Made by a program: the position numbers and the translations under genes. Under the pieces are notes generated by a model. It was not told the DNA's origin. It saw nothing but the letters and a program-made list of their open reading frames with translations, and ran no database searches. From Bryobacteraceae bacterium (GTDB taxonomy: Bacteria; Acidobacteriota; Terriglobia; Bryobacterales; Bryobacteraceae), in assembly GCA_026002875.1 (NCBI GenBank), contig BPGE01000001.1:1364001-1428000 (forward strand): a stretch of 64,000 nt of DNA, read 5' to 3'. Below, one piece after another: positions 16,738 to 26,464 of this stretch. Each line of letters begins with the position of its first letter. The stretch's first letter is position 1.

Positions 16738-19008
16738 TCAGAACACCCGGATCGTGTACGCGAAGCGGATGCCGCGCCCCAGCTCCGGCGCGATGTCTTT
16801 GACGAAGTTCAGGTGGTTCCGGTACAGGCGGTTCCCGAGGTTGAACGAGCTCACGTTGAACGTGTGCAGGACGTGGCCGCGCGTGAATGAATACGACGCA
16901 TTGACGTGGAACACGGTGTAGCCGGCCGTGGGATCCTCGTTCGGGGCCACCTGCCACTGGCGGTTCGCCATCACCAGCTCGGGCCGCAAGCTGAGGCCTT
17001 TCCAGAAATAGTCCAGCCCGAGGCGCCCTCGCGCAGGCGGGATGCGCGGCAGGTTCATGCGGTCTGCGGCGGTCAGGTTCGCGTCGACATAATCGAACCC
17101 GGCCAGCGCCCACAGAGGCCCCTTCACGCGCGCCTGCACGCGCGCTTCGGCGCCCGTGAATCGCGAGTCCGCCTGCGCGAACAGGTTGACCGGCAGCCCG
17201 TCGTCAAACTCGCCCGTGGGCAGGAAGTACACGAAATCGTGCATCTGATAGCGGAACAGGTTCGCCTCGGCGCGAAGATTGCGGCCCTGGTGGCGCAGAC
17301 TCATTTCGACGCCGTCGCCGCGCTCGCGCCTCAGATCCGGGTTGCCGATCTCGAAGGCCAGGTTGCCCGGATGCGGGCCGTAGTTGTAGAGCTCCTCCAG
17401 CGCCGGTGCGCGGTAAGAATGAATGTAGTTCGACACCAGCGAGCCGTTGTTCCACAGCGGCAGCATCAGGCCGGCTGAAGCGGAAAGGCCGGAAAACGTC
17501 CGCTCCCGCAGCCCGTCCGGCGTATAGCGGTTGCGCTCCCACCGGCCGCCGAACTGCAGCCGCGCGCGCTCCCAGCTGAACTCTTCGAGTCCGAACAGCG
17601 CGATCGCCGCATGATCCACCGGCGGCGCCAGCGCCTCCGCTCCGCGCGTCTTGTAGTCCCGCTGAAGACCCCAGAAGCCGAATCGCCCCGACCATGGCCC
17701 GCGCCTGCGCTGATCGAAGATGCCCATGTAGGTGAACTGTTTGTTGAAGAACTCCGTGCCCACCTTGCCTTCTTCAATCTCGCGGTGCGAGTAGTCCGAA
17801 TAGCCGAGATCGAACTGGAACTGCTCAAAAGCCGGGCCGGCCTGTTTCAGGGCTCCGTTGAACCGGAAGTTCGTGCGGACCATGTTCAGGACCGGATTTT
17901 CGTGCTGGCCGTGATCGTCGTCATCGCCGCCGAAGGGCCGAAGCAGTGCGAGGCGAGACAGGGCGTGCTTCTCGTCGTGTTCCTCGTGATGGCCGTGGCC
18001 GCCGGGCACTCCGTAAGTGGTCTCGATGCGGTGGAGCGTCGCGTTCCAGCTGAGCCGCCCGCCATAGCGTCCCAGGCCCGCCTTGGCGTTCGTCATTTCG
18101 GTGAAAGAATTCTCGATTCGGCCAATCGGCGTATTGTAATCGCCCGTCCGCATGCCGCCGCCGGAGCCGTACACCAGCCAGTTTTTATACCCGTACTCGA
18201 ACGAGCCGCTGCCGCCGCCCTGCGCGTTGGCCGTGCCGCCCACGCCCGTCAGAGCCATGTGCAGGCCCTGGTGCGGATGCTGGTTGATCACATGGTGGTC
18301 GGTGAGCACGTTGACCACGCCGCCGATGGCGTTGGAGCCGTACAGCAGCGTGGCCGGGCCTTTCACCACCTCCACGCGCTCGATGTTGAGCGGATCCACC
18401 GGCTCGCCATGGTCGCCCGATTGCGACGAAATCGTCCCCGTGCGCATGCCGTCCTGCAGGATAAGCACGCGGTCGCCGTCGAAGCCGCGGATCACCGGCC
18501 GCGTCGAGCCCGGACCGTAGCTGCGCCGCGCCACGCCCGCCTCCTCGCCCACCAGGTCGCCCAGGGACGTCGAAGAGCTGCGCGCCGTCAGCTGGTAGCC
18601 GTCGAGCGAAACGACGCTGAGGAAAGCGTCCGCCGTGCTCTCCTCGCGCCCGGACGCGGTGACCGTGAGCGACTCCCGCAGCGGACTGACGGTCAGCGCG
18701 AAATCGGCGCGCGCCGTTTCGCCTGCCTGCACGCGCACCGTCTTGCGCTCGTCCACCAGTGCGTGGACGTGGGCCAGCAGCGAGTACTCGCCCGGCGCCA
18801 GTCCGGCGAACCGGTAATTGCCCTCGGCGTCGCTCTCGACGATCCGTCCTCCCGGCGTCAGCAGCACCGAGGCTCCGCGCAGAGGCTCGCCGCTGCCGGC
18901 GAAGGTCACCTTCCCCTCGATGACTGCTCCGCCCTGAGTTTGTGCGGCCAGCACTTGCCAGAAAAGAAACTGCATGGCCAGGAAATGCGAAATACTTCTC
19001 AGAAACAT
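16738..19008 (-). CDS. TonB-dependent outer-membrane receptor, His-rich (ZnuD-like, zinc candidate)
   Basis: 756 residues. Signal peptide (1-23), a carboxypeptidase-regulatory Ig-like domain (about 27-105, VIEGKVTFAGSGEPLRGASV), plug domain (about 120-230, with RPVIRGFDGDRVLIL and VEVVKGPATLLYGSNAIGGVVN) and a 22-stranded-type barrel ending in ...RFAYTIRVF with C-terminal Phe. His/Asp-rich loops stand near 240 (HHVINQHPHQG), 336-350 (GGHGHHEEHDEKHA) and 360-370 (GDDDDHGQHE). Such loops mark ZnuD-type zinc receptors; this is inference, and copper or nickel are possible. Convergent with ispG. At 19002-19019 GAAACATAATCCTATTTC is a weak dyad over the start codon, unlike a certain Zur box. Confidence 0.88.
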   Translation of the reverse strand: MFLRSISHFLAMQFLFWQVLAAQTQGGAVIEGKVTFAGSGEPLRGASVLLTPGGRIVESDAEGNYRFAGLAPGEYSLLAHVHALVDERKTVRVQAGETARADFALTVSPLRESLTVTASGREESTADAFLSVVSLDGYQLTARSSSTSLGDLVGEEAGVARRSYGPGSTRPVIRGFDGDRVLILQDGMRTGTISSQSGDHGEPVDPLNIERVEVVKGPATLLYGSNAIGGVVNVLTDHHVINQHPHQGLHMALTGVGGTANAQGGGSGSFEYGYKNWLVYGSGGGMRTGDYNTPIGRIENSFTEMTNAKAGLGRYGGRLSWNATLHRIETTYGVPGGHGHHEEHDEKHALSRLALLRPFGGDDDDHGQHENPVLNMVRTNFRFNGALKQAGPAFEQFQFDLGYSDYSHREIEEGKVGTEFFNKQFTYMGIFDQRRRGPWSGRFGFWGLQRDYKTRGAEALAPPVDHAAIALFGLEEFSWERARLQFGGRWERNRYTPDGLRERTFSGLSASAGLMLPLWNNGSLVSNYIHSYRAPALEELYNYGPHPGNLAFEIGNPDLRRERGDGVEMSLRHQGRNLRAEANLFRYQMHDFVYFLPTGEFDDGLPVNLFAQADSRFTGAEARVQARVKGPLWALAGFDYVDANLTAADRMNLPRIPPARGRLGLDYFWKGLSLRPELVMANRQWQVAPNEDPTAGYTVFHVNASYSFTRGHVLHTFNVSSFNLGNRLYRNHLNFVKDIAPELGRGIRFAYTIRVF

Positions 19009-19206
19009 AATCCTATTTCATTGTCGTTTCGCCCGCTGCCAGGACCCCCAGTGATTCCAGCGTGCGGGACGGCAACCGGGATGAGCGGGACCTTTTCGGA
19101 AATGAGCGGGACATCGGAGAAACCGGAGGCTCGTTACGACTCAGGACTGAAGAGATTTTGGCTGTGGCGTGCCGTCGTGGCACTCTGTTGGAAAGAGGGG
19201 CCTCGA

Positions 19207-19653
19207 ATGGGTGAACTGTTTACGCTGAACTCCGCCAGGGGGATCCTGCCCACTGTGCGGTCGCTGATGGAAAAGGCGAAACAGGCGCATACGGAAATGG
19301 AGCTGGCGCTGGAGCAGATCCGCGAGTTTGCGGCCCGGGTGCAGATGGCAGGTGGAATGGAACTGCGTCCCGATTTGGCTGGCCGCTGGAACGGGGAGGC
19401 CGCGCGGGCGAGGGCGAAGATGAACTACGCCCTCGGCATGCTGAGAGCGCTGGGCGTGGAAGTGAAGGACCTGAATCCGGGCCTGGTGGACTTCCCCACT
19501 CTGTATCGCGGCCGCGAGGTGATGCTTTGCTGGCAATACGGCGAACCGGACATCGCCTGGTGGCACGGCGCCGAGGAGGGCTTCCGCGGCAGGAAACCCA
19601 TCGACGCCGACTTCGAACTCAACCACGGACCCGGCGGGCATCCGGCGCCCTGA
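19207..19653 (+). CDS. DUF2203 family protein
   Basis: 148 residues from ATG 19207, preceded by AAAGAGGGG; an upstream in-frame ATG at 19081 is less supported. Starts FTLNSARGILPTVRSLMEKAKQ, a helical N-terminal half, then the conserved end GLVDFPTLYRGREVMLCWQYGEPDIAWWHGAEEGFRGRKPID, typical for DUF2203. Cytoplasmic, no known activity. Followed 56 bp later by the sensor kinase on the same strand, but that has its own putative promoter. Confidence 0.85.
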   Translation: MGELFTLNSARGILPTVRSLMEKAKQAHTEMELALEQIREFAARVQMAGGMELRPDLAGRWNGEAARARAKMNYALGMLRALGVEVKDLNPGLVDFPTLYRGREVMLCWQYGEPDIAWWHGAEEGFRGRKPIDADFELNHGPGGHPAP

Positions 19654-19695
19654 ATTTCCCGCGGCCGGGGCGGTCGAACCGTTCGAAATCGCCCG

Positions 19696-19701
19696 TATGA
19701 T
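19696..19701 (+). promoter_or_regulatory. -10-like TATGAT, leaderless start of the hybrid kinase gene
   Basis: TATGAT at 19696-19701, 8 nt before the GTG start at 19710. No Shine-Dalgarno. Confidence 0.4.
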
Positions 19702-19709
19702 GGTAGTAC

Positions 19710-22403
19710 GTGCGGAAAGCCAGGCAGCCACGCGACTTCGGCGGCCGGAAAGCTGGGGCCTCACTTCTGCTGCCGCTGCTGATGGCAACGGCGGTGTTGC
19801 ACGCACAGCGGCCCCCTTCGGTGCGGAGCGCAGAAGTCCTGATCCTCCATTCGTACGATCCGGCCTACGACTGGTCCTCCGAGGTCACGCTCGGGTTGAA
19901 AGCGGCTCTTGAGGAACAGCCGCTTCAGATCTCCATCTGGACCGAGTATCTGGACTCGCGGCGCTCGAAGCCGGCCCAATCGTGGGCCTGGATGAACCGC
20001 GTTCTGACGGAGCGTCACGCCGGACGGCGTTTCGACGTCATCATCGCGTGCGACGACGCTGCAGTCGAGTACCTGCTCCATGGCGCGCCCGCCGGATTGC
20101 AGGGCGTGCCGGTGGTTTTCTGCGGCGTCGGATCGCAGCAACTGTTCGACCGTCTGCCGCGGGAGCGGTTCACGGGTGTCAGGGAGATTTCGTCTGCCTC
20201 GGATTTCCTGGATGCCTGTCTCCGCTTTCTGCCCGGGACGCGCACGGTGGCGGTGATCACCGACAATTCGCCGACCGGCGCCGAACACCACGCCTTTTAC
20301 CGGGAGATCAGCCGCGCGCGTCCCCGCCTCGAATTCCGGTTCCTGGAAGGGGCGCATCTGCCCGTCGAGCAGATCCTGCAACAGGTGCGCGCGCTTCCGC
20401 CGGACTCCCTGGTCGTGCTCACCCACTTCACAAGAGACGCCCGGGGCGAGTACGTGAGCCCGCGCTGGATGGCCCAGAAGGTGGCGGAGGCGAGCGCAGC
20501 GCCGGTGATCAGCCCGCACCTCCGGCTGCTGGGGCAGGGAATTCTGGCCGGCAATACAAGCGCCGGTTTCATGCACGGGGAGATTGCGGGGAGGATGGCC
20601 GTCGAGGTTCTGCATGGCGTTGCGCCCTCCGCCATCCCTCTGCGCGAGCATGGCAACATCCGGCTGATCATCGACGACAGCGTGGCCGATCGATGGAACA
20701 TCCCGCGCTCTCTTCTGCCGGCGGATGCCGAGATCATCGGGGAAACCGGCGGCTGGCGCGCGCTGCGGTCTGCCGACCGCCGCCTGCTGTGGGCGGGCGG
20801 CATCCTCGTCGTGTTGCAGATGTTGACGATTCTCGTCCTGATCATCAACATCCTGCTGCGTCGCCGGGCGGAGCGCGAACTGAAGGAAAGCCGCGAGATG
20901 CTGGACCGCGCCCAGCGCACCGCGCACATCGGCCTCTGGAGCCGGGATCCAGCCTCCGGAAAGCTGGTCTGGTCTGAGGAAGTGTACCGGATGCTCGGCG
21001 CCGATCCGGCCTCGTTACGGCCCTCCTTCGAAGCTTTCCTTTCCTTCGTCCATCCAGCGGACCGCCAGCGCGTGGAGGCCATCGTCCGGGCCGGCGACGC
21101 CCGGCGCCAGAGCCGTCTGCTCGAGTTCCGCGTCCTTCTTCCCGGAGGCGTAGAGCGCCATATCCGGAGCACAGGAGAGTGGGTCACCGGTCCGGACGGA
21201 AAGCCGCGGGTCGTGGGAATGGTGCAGGACATCACCGAGCTGAAGCAGACCGAAGAACTGCTGCAGCAGATGCAGCGGATGGAATCCGTGGGGACGCTGG
21301 CCGGCGGCGTAGCCCACGATTTCAACAATCTGTTGACCGTAATCAACGGCTACAGCCAGATGCTCGCGGCCTCGCTGGCGCCCGGCGATCCGCGTTCGCA
21401 GCAGGTGCGCGAGATCCAGCGCGCCGGCGAGCGCGCCGCGGAGCTGACGCGGCAGCTGCTTGCCTTCAGCCGCAAACAGATCCTCTCGCCCCGCCTGTTC
21501 GATCTGAACGAACTGCTGCGAGAAAGCGAGGGGCTGCTGAAGCCCGTCGTGGGAGACCGCGTGCAGCTCGAGTTCGATCTGTCCGCGCAGTTCTGCCTCG
21601 TGCATGCCGACCCGTGGCAGATCGAACAGGTTCTGATCAACCTGGCGGCCAACGCCCGCGATGCGATGCCCCGCGGCGGCTGGCTCCGCATCCGCACCGC
21701 CGCGCTGCTCATGAAGGAGTTCTCCGGCATTGCGGACGAGATGATCGTTCCGGGCCGCTACGTCGAACTCACGGTCTCCGACAATGGCTGCGGCATGGAC
21801 GAAACCACGCGGCGGCGCGTCTTCGAGCCGTTCTTCACGACCAAACCCGAAGGCAAGGGCACCGGCCTCGGCCTGGCGACCGTGTACGGCATCGTGCGCC
21901 AGAGCGGCGGCTGGATCACGGTAAGCAGCGAGCCCGGCGCCGGGACGACTTTCCGTATCCTGCTGCCTTCGGCCGAAGGCGCCTTGCCCAAGGGTGATCC
22001 CGGCGGTCCTCAGGCGGCCGCGGAAGGGGGGCGCGTGGTTGTGCTGGAGCATCACCCCCAGACCGGTGAACTCATCAACCTGGCTCTCCGCCAGGCCGGC
22101 TACGAAGTGGAATTCGCACCGGACGAGCAGGGGCTCTCGACGATGATCGAGACAGCGCCGCAAGACAATCCTGTCCGGGTGCTCCTCGTGGATCTTCGGA
22201 TGCCGCACATTTCCGGCTTCGACCTCGTGAGGCGCCTGCGACGCCAGCATCCTCATTTGCGGGCCCTGCTGCTGTTCAATGAATCCGGCGGAGTGCGCGA
22301 TGCAGCGCTGGAAGAAGGCGAGGCTGTTCTGGGTGCCCCGGTCACTCCTTCCTCGCTCGCTGCAGCGGTTCGATCGCTGATGGCGCAACCCGCGGCCGGC
22401 TGA
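19710..22403 (+). CDS. Hybrid sensor histidine kinase (periplasmic binding domain, PAS, kinase, receiver)
   Basis: 897 residues, GTG start. Signal/anchor helix at the N-terminus, then a periplasmic domain resembling ABC-type substrate-binding proteins (VRSAEVLILHSYDPAYDWSSE; about 40-345), one membrane helix (about 358-385, GGILVVLQMLTILVLIINILL), PAS (about 400-510, IGLWSRDPASGKLVWSEEVYRMLG), HisKA with phosphoacceptor H in GGVAHDFNNLL (about 535), HATPase_c (N box NLAANARDAM, G1 DNGCGMD, G2 GKGTGLGLA), and C-terminal REC with Asp828 (LLVDLRMPHISG). It senses a periplasmic ligand. No cognate response regulator is adjacent, so it is an orphan. Confidence 0.92.
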   Translation: MRKARQPRDFGGRKAGASLLLPLLMATAVLHAQRPPSVRSAEVLILHSYDPAYDWSSEVTLGLKAALEEQPLQISIWTEYLDSRRSKPAQSWAWMNRVLTERHAGRRFDVIIACDDAAVEYLLHGAPAGLQGVPVVFCGVGSQQLFDRLPRERFTGVREISSASDFLDACLRFLPGTRTVAVITDNSPTGAEHHAFYREISRARPRLEFRFLEGAHLPVEQILQQVRALPPDSLVVLTHFTRDARGEYVSPRWMAQKVAEASAAPVISPHLRLLGQGILAGNTSAGFMHGEIAGRMAVEVLHGVAPSAIPLREHGNIRLIIDDSVADRWNIPRSLLPADAEIIGETGGWRALRSADRRLLWAGGILVVLQMLTILVLIINILLRRRAERELKESREMLDRAQRTAHIGLWSRDPASGKLVWSEEVYRMLGADPASLRPSFEAFLSFVHPADRQRVEAIVRAGDARRQSRLLEFRVLLPGGVERHIRSTGEWVTGPDGKPRVVGMVQDITELKQTEELLQQMQRMESVGTLAGGVAHDFNNLLTVINGYSQMLAASLAPGDPRSQQVREIQRAGERAAELTRQLLAFSRKQILSPRLFDLNELLRESEGLLKPVVGDRVQLEFDLSAQFCLVHADPWQIEQVLINLAANARDAMPRGGWLRIRTAALLMKEFSGIADEMIVPGRYVELTVSDNGCGMDETTRRRVFEPFFTTKPEGKGTGLGLATVYGIVRQSGGWITVSSEPGAGTTFRILLPSAEGALPKGDPGGPQAAAEGGRVVVLEHHPQTGELINLALRQAGYEVEFAPDEQGLSTMIETAPQDNPVRVLLVDLRMPHISGFDLVRRLRRQHPHLRALLLFNESGGVRDAALEEGEAVLGAPVTPSSLAAAVRSLMAQPAAG

Positions 22404-22596
22404 GCGCAGGCCGCTCTGCGGAATTCGTCCCTGGACGCGGCCGTGCAGGCGGCCGCTCACCCCGGCCGCTGACGCCGTGTTCGTTCCCGGCGCAGAGCCT
22501 CACCCGATCGTGCAGGGGAAAAAACCCGCGGCCAGCGGCGATGAATCTGCGCGCTGATGTTCCGCGGAGTCTCGCAGCCTCCCCGCCGGGGCGCCA

Positions 22597-23802
22597 TCAG
22601 GGCAGCACGATTCTGACCAGGCCTGGGCAGGCTGCCCGCACCGTGCGGCCGCCCGCCGAAATCTCGTACTCGCCACGGAAAGCGCGCACGCTGTAGCCGC
22701 CCCGGGCGTCCGTCACGCCCTGCGCTTGCGTCCGCCAGCGGCCGTAGACGAGCTCGCGCCAGACCTCGTAATTGGGCTTCGGCGTCCAGTCTTTCCGGAG
22801 CATTGCGCCCTTGGGGCGCCAGTGCCTTCCTTCCCAGAATCCCCACATCAGGAACGCATCCACCCGCGGATGGCTGAAGCAGAGCGTGAGAAAGTCCCGC
22901 GTGAACTCCGCCTGCAATTTCTCGTCGTCCGTCTCGAAATCGAATTCCGTGATGCGGATGGGCAGATTGAATTCCGAGAAGCGGTCCAGAATTTCCAGCA
23001 TCTTTTCCGGCGGCGTCACTTCCCGGAAATGGCCCTGGATCCCGATGCCGCCCACCGGCGCGCCGCGGTCGATCAGATAGCGGAGCGTGTCGTAGAAATG
23101 CTGCTGATGGGCCGTATCACGCCCTCCGGCTTCGAGAATGTTGAAGTCATTCAGGTACAGAACCGGCGCAGGATCCAGCCCGCGGGCGGCATGAAACCAG
23201 GCCGCCATCTCCTCGCGCCCGAGAAGATCGATCAGGTCGTGGTTCGTGTACGGCTCGTTGACCACATCCCAGTCCTCGAGCAGCCCGCGCGTGGCGGAGA
23301 CTTCGTCGCGGATATGGTCGAGCACGCGGCGGCGCAGCGCTTCCGGATCCCCAGCCAGCTCCTTCAGGTCTTTTGGCAGCCAGCGCCAGCCCGGCCAGAC
23401 AAGCGTGTGCCCGCGGACGCGGATGCCATTCGCCCGGAACCATCTCAGGGCGGCCAGGGGCGTGTCGCAGTCCCGCTCCCACTGCGGCCATTTCAGATCG
23501 TTTTCCAGCACGGCCATGTTGAAGTTGTCGAGAATGGCCCTGCGGTATTTTTCCGAATCCGCGCCATCTCCGAGCAGAAAACGGCCGGCGGCGGCCGTGC
23601 CCCATCCGAAGGCGTGTTTCGTCATCCGCACTTCCACGGGCACGCCCTCCGCCGGTTTGCCATCGGCGCGAACTACCTTCACCGTCAGTTCCGCCTTGCG
23701 AATCCTTTCGATCCGCGCCTCGGCCGCTTCGCGCCATGTCTGTGCGGGTGCGGTTATGGCGGACAGGCACACGGCGAAGGCCGGAACAACAACCATCCTC
23801 AT
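22597..23802 (-). CDS. Secreted endo-1,4-beta-xylanase, GH10
   Basis: 401 residues from ATG 23802 (MRMVVVPAFAVCLSAITAPAQ), with AGGGAGG 8 nt upstream; a 35-residue longer frame has no ribosome site. Signal peptide 1-21. N-terminal beta-rich segment (VKVVRADGKPAEGVPVEVRM) before the GH10 TIM barrel. Acid/base Glu183 in DWDVVNEPY and nucleophile Glu286 in RITEFDFE match GH10. The usual WDVVNE motif and VWPGW/RGHTLVW are present. C-terminal Ig/CBM-like tail (about 370-401). Length is short of multi-domain xylanases. Hydrolyses xylan or related beta-glycans in the periplasm or outside. Confidence 0.92.
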   Translation of the reverse strand: MRMVVVPAFAVCLSAITAPAQTWREAAEARIERIRKAELTVKVVRADGKPAEGVPVEVRMTKHAFGWGTAAAGRFLLGDGADSEKYRRAILDNFNMAVLENDLKWPQWERDCDTPLAALRWFRANGIRVRGHTLVWPGWRWLPKDLKELAGDPEALRRRVLDHIRDEVSATRGLLEDWDVVNEPYTNHDLIDLLGREEMAAWFHAARGLDPAPVLYLNDFNILEAGGRDTAHQQHFYDTLRYLIDRGAPVGGIGIQGHFREVTPPEKMLEILDRFSEFNLPIRITEFDFETDDEKLQAEFTRDFLTLCFSHPRVDAFLMWGFWEGRHWRPKGAMLRKDWTPKPNYEVWRELVYGRWRTQAQGVTDARGGYSVRAFRGEYEISAGGRTVRAACPGLVRIVLP

Positions 23803-23840
23803 CTCAACTGCCTCCCTGAGGGAATGAAGCGACCCGCGGG

Positions 23841-24737
23841 TTACGTCGCGTGGATCTTTCTGACGATATCGCAATTCTCGGCGATTTCGTCCTTGAACTT
23901 CGGCCACATGCCCACGATGACTGCGTCGCCCGGCTTGATGTTCGCGAACGCGAACCGGAATGCGGCCTCGATCTGCTCGCGGCTGCCGCCCGCGCGCCCC
24001 GCGGCAAGGATCTTGAAGCCAAGGCAGGGCTTCGCGGTCTGGCGGATGACACGCGTCATCCGCTCCGGGTCCTTCTCGAGGAAAGGTTCACCAAGAGGGC
24101 GCTCGCCGTTCATCAGCGCGCGCGTCTGCTCCGGCGTGCGAGTGACGTGATAGAAGCAGGCCATGTAGTAGTCGACGGGCCAGCCCTTCTCCTCGATCCA
24201 CTCGATCACCGCCGGGTTGTGCGTGGACACGCCCGCCATCACACCCGCGTCCCTGACCCTCTGCACGAACTCGAGCACGCGCTCCATGCGTCCTTCGCGG
24301 AACGCCTCGTCGGTGCGGTTGCCGTGATGCGCCATGCCCAGGAAGCCCAGGCGCGCCGCGTCGGGAATCATCGAGAAGTCCATGTGCAGTTCGAAGTCGC
24401 TCAGCAGGAATGCCTTGATCTTCGAGCCGCGCTCGCGCACGCCCTTCAGCGTCTCGATCGTTTCCTTCTGGTAGTGGAGCTGCCATGTGGTGATGCCCGC
24501 GCGCTCGGCGGCGAGGATGGTTTCGATGCGGCGCTCCGGGGTCATCCACTCGCGCATGCACTGGTCGAGGATCCGGTTGAAGTGCGAGTAGCCCATCAGC
24601 GGGTTGGTGCCGATGATCAGGCGAGTGATCTCGTGCCTGCCGCCGAACTTGACCGTGGGCAGCGGCGGCGCGCTCTGAGAGGCGGCAACCGGAACGGCGG
24701 CGGCGGCGTGCAGGAAGGCTCTCCGGGTCGTGGGCAT
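23841..24737 (-). CDS. Tat-exported TIM-barrel protein (aldo/keto reductase-like)
   Basis: 298 residues. Starts MPTTRRAFLHAAAAVPVAAS, a Tat signal. AAGGAG precedes ATG 24737, with a -10-like TATAAA at 24776-24771. The mature part (VKFGGRHEITRLIIGTNPLMGYSHF) resembles aldo/keto reductase barrels, with repeated strand/helix units and AKPCLGFKILAAGRAGG near the end. But the canonical catalytic Tyr-Lys-His tetrad is not evident (HHGNR and FYHV are candidates), so it may not bind NADPH. Related proteins occur in planctomycetes and acidobacteria without known function. Transcribed with the xylanase (38-bp gap between them). Confidence 0.7.
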   Translation of the reverse strand: MPTTRRAFLHAAAAVPVAASQSAPPLPTVKFGGRHEITRLIIGTNPLMGYSHFNRILDQCMREWMTPERRIETILAAERAGITTWQLHYQKETIETLKGVRERGSKIKAFLLSDFELHMDFSMIPDAARLGFLGMAHHGNRTDEAFREGRMERVLEFVQRVRDAGVMAGVSTHNPAVIEWIEEKGWPVDYYMACFYHVTRTPEQTRALMNGERPLGEPFLEKDPERMTRVIRQTAKPCLGFKILAAGRAGGSREQIEAAFRFAFANIKPGDAVIVGMWPKFKDEIAENCDIVRKIHAT

Positions 24738-24809
24738 GAATGCTCCTTGAAATCAGAGAATGCTGTCCTGTTTATATGTCATTGCGGCATCAGGATCAAG
24801 CGGCGCGGG

Positions 24810-24815
24810 TATCAT
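24810..24815 (+). promoter_or_regulatory. -10-like TATCAT, leaderless start of pgm
   Basis: TATCAT at 24810-24815, exactly 7 nt before ATG 24823. No ribosome site. It supports 24823 over the ATG at 24814, which lies inside the hexamer. Confidence 0.45.
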
Positions 24816-24822
24816 GATCGGT

Positions 24823-26460
24823 ATGGCACTGCACCCCCTGGCCGGCCAGCCCGCTCCGCCGGAGTTCCTTGTCGATATCGACAAGCTCGTCGCTGCTTAT
24901 TACGAGAACGCGCCGGACATGAGCGACCCGCATCAGCGGGTCAGCTTCGGCACCAGCGGCCACCGCGGGACATCGCTGCAGGCGACGTTCACGGAGGCGC
25001 ACATTCTGGCCATCGCTCAGGCGATCTGCGAGTACCGCCGCGGGCGCGGCTACACGGGCACGCTGTTCATGGGCAAGGACACGCACGCATTGTCTGGACC
25101 GGCAGAGCGGACGGCCATCGAGGTGTTCGCCGCCAACGGCGTGGACGTGGCCATCGAGCAGGACGGAGGCTGCACGCCGACTCCGGTGATCTCGCACGCC
25201 ATCCTGCAGGCCAACCGCGGCGGCGGCGCGGTGTGCGATGGCGTCGTCATCACTCCAAGCCACAATCCGCCCGCGGACGGAGGCTTCAAGTACAACCCGC
25301 CGGATGGCGGACCGGCGGGCTCGGACGTCACGTCGTGGATTGAGCGGCGCGCCAACGAGCTGCTGCTGGAAGGGAACCGGGGCGTGCGGCGCATGCCCTG
25401 CGAGGAAGCTCTGCGCTCCGGCCACGTCCGCCGGATCGATTTCGCGCAAAGCTACATTGACGAGCTGGCGACGGTGATCGACATGGACGCGATCCGCGCC
25501 GCGGGGCTGCGCATCGGCGTCGATCCGCTGGGCGGCGCAGCCGTGCACTACTGGGCGCGGATCGCGGAGCGCTATGGGCTGAACCTGACGGTGGTGAATC
25601 CGCGCGTGGATCCGGCGTTCGCGTTCATGACGCTGGATCACGATGGCAAAATCCGCATGGACTGCTCGAGTCCTTACGCGATGGCGGGCCTCGTGAGCCT
25701 GAAGGACCAGTTCGACGTGGCGTTCGGCAATGATCCCGACACGGACCGCCATGGCATCGTCACTCCCAGCGGCGGCCTCCTGAATCCGAATCATTACCTG
25801 TGCGCGGCCATCCGCTATCTCTGCACGCACCGTGATGGATGGCCGAAGGCGGCGCGAATCGGCAAGACGCTTGTGTCGAGCGGCATCATCGACCGCGTGG
25901 CCGCGGCTGTGGGGCGCGACGTGTGCGAGGTTCCCGTGGGCTTCAAGTGGTTCGCGCCGGGGCTGTTCGATGGCTCGCTGTGTTTCGGCGGGGAAGAGAG
26001 CGCGGGAGCGAGCTTCGTGCGGCGCGACGGCACGGTGTGGACCACCGACAAGGACGGCATCATTCTGGGATTGCTCGCCTGCGAGATCACGGCCGTCACT
26101 GGCCGCGACCCGGCCCTGCATTACCGCGAGATCGAGAACGAACTGGGCCGCTCCTTCTACACGCGCATCGACACGCCGGCAGAACCGGAGCAGAAGGCGA
26201 AGCTCGCAAAACTGGATGCCAGCGCCGTCACGGACTCCGAGCTGGCCGGCGATCCGATCACCGCGAAACTGACGGCGGCGCCGGGCAACGGCGCGCCCAT
26301 CGGCGGGCTGAAGGTGGTGACGGCGGGCGGCTGGTTCGCGGCGCGCCCGTCAGGCACCGAGAACATCTACAAGCTCTACGCCGAAAGCTTCCGCAGCCAG
26401 GAGCATCTGCAGAAGCTGGTGGAAGAGGCGCGGGCGCTGGTGCTGCGCGCGCTGCGGTGA
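24823..26460 (+). CDS. pgm: Phosphoglucomutase (alpha-D-glucose-phosphate specific)
   Basis: 545 residues, four-domain phosphohexomutase interconverting glucose-1-P and glucose-6-P. Start ATG 24823 ([11 protein letters not shown]) aligns with the E. coli start MAIHNRAGQPA and puts the phosphoserine at Ser146 (TPSHNPP) as in the E. coli enzyme. Mg-binding loop [11 protein letters not shown], sugar-binding loop [11 protein letters not shown] and phosphate-binding RPSGTEN are intact. Links glycogen and nucleotide-sugar pools to glycolysis. Monocistronic; convergent with the membrane protein 5 bp away. Confidence 0.96.
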   Translation: MALHPLAGQPAPPEFLVDIDKLVAAYYENAPDMSDPHQRVSFGTSGHRGTSLQATFTEAHILAIAQAICEYRRGRGYTGTLFMGKDTHALSGPAERTAIEVFAANGVDVAIEQDGGCTPTPVISHAILQANRGGGAVCDGVVITPSHNPPADGGFKYNPPDGGPAGSDVTSWIERRANELLLEGNRGVRRMPCEEALRSGHVRRIDFAQSYIDELATVIDMDAIRAAGLRIGVDPLGGAAVHYWARIAERYGLNLTVVNPRVDPAFAFMTLDHDGKIRMDCSSPYAMAGLVSLKDQFDVAFGNDPDTDRHGIVTPSGGLLNPNHYLCAAIRYLCTHRDGWPKAARIGKTLVSSGIIDRVAAAVGRDVCEVPVGFKWFAPGLFDGSLCFGGEESAGASFVRRDGTVWTTDKDGIILGLLACEITAVTGRDPALHYREIENELGRSFYTRIDTPAEPEQKAKLAKLDASAVTDSELAGDPITAKLTAAPGNGAPIGGLKVVTAGGWFAARPSGTENIYKLYAESFRSQEHLQKLVEEARALVLRALR

Positions 26461-26464
26461 AGCT

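Noticed and set aside
19002-19019. Zur box for the His-rich TonB receptor
   Set aside because: GAAACATAATCCTATTTC has only a partial dyad and overlaps the start codon; too weak to call.
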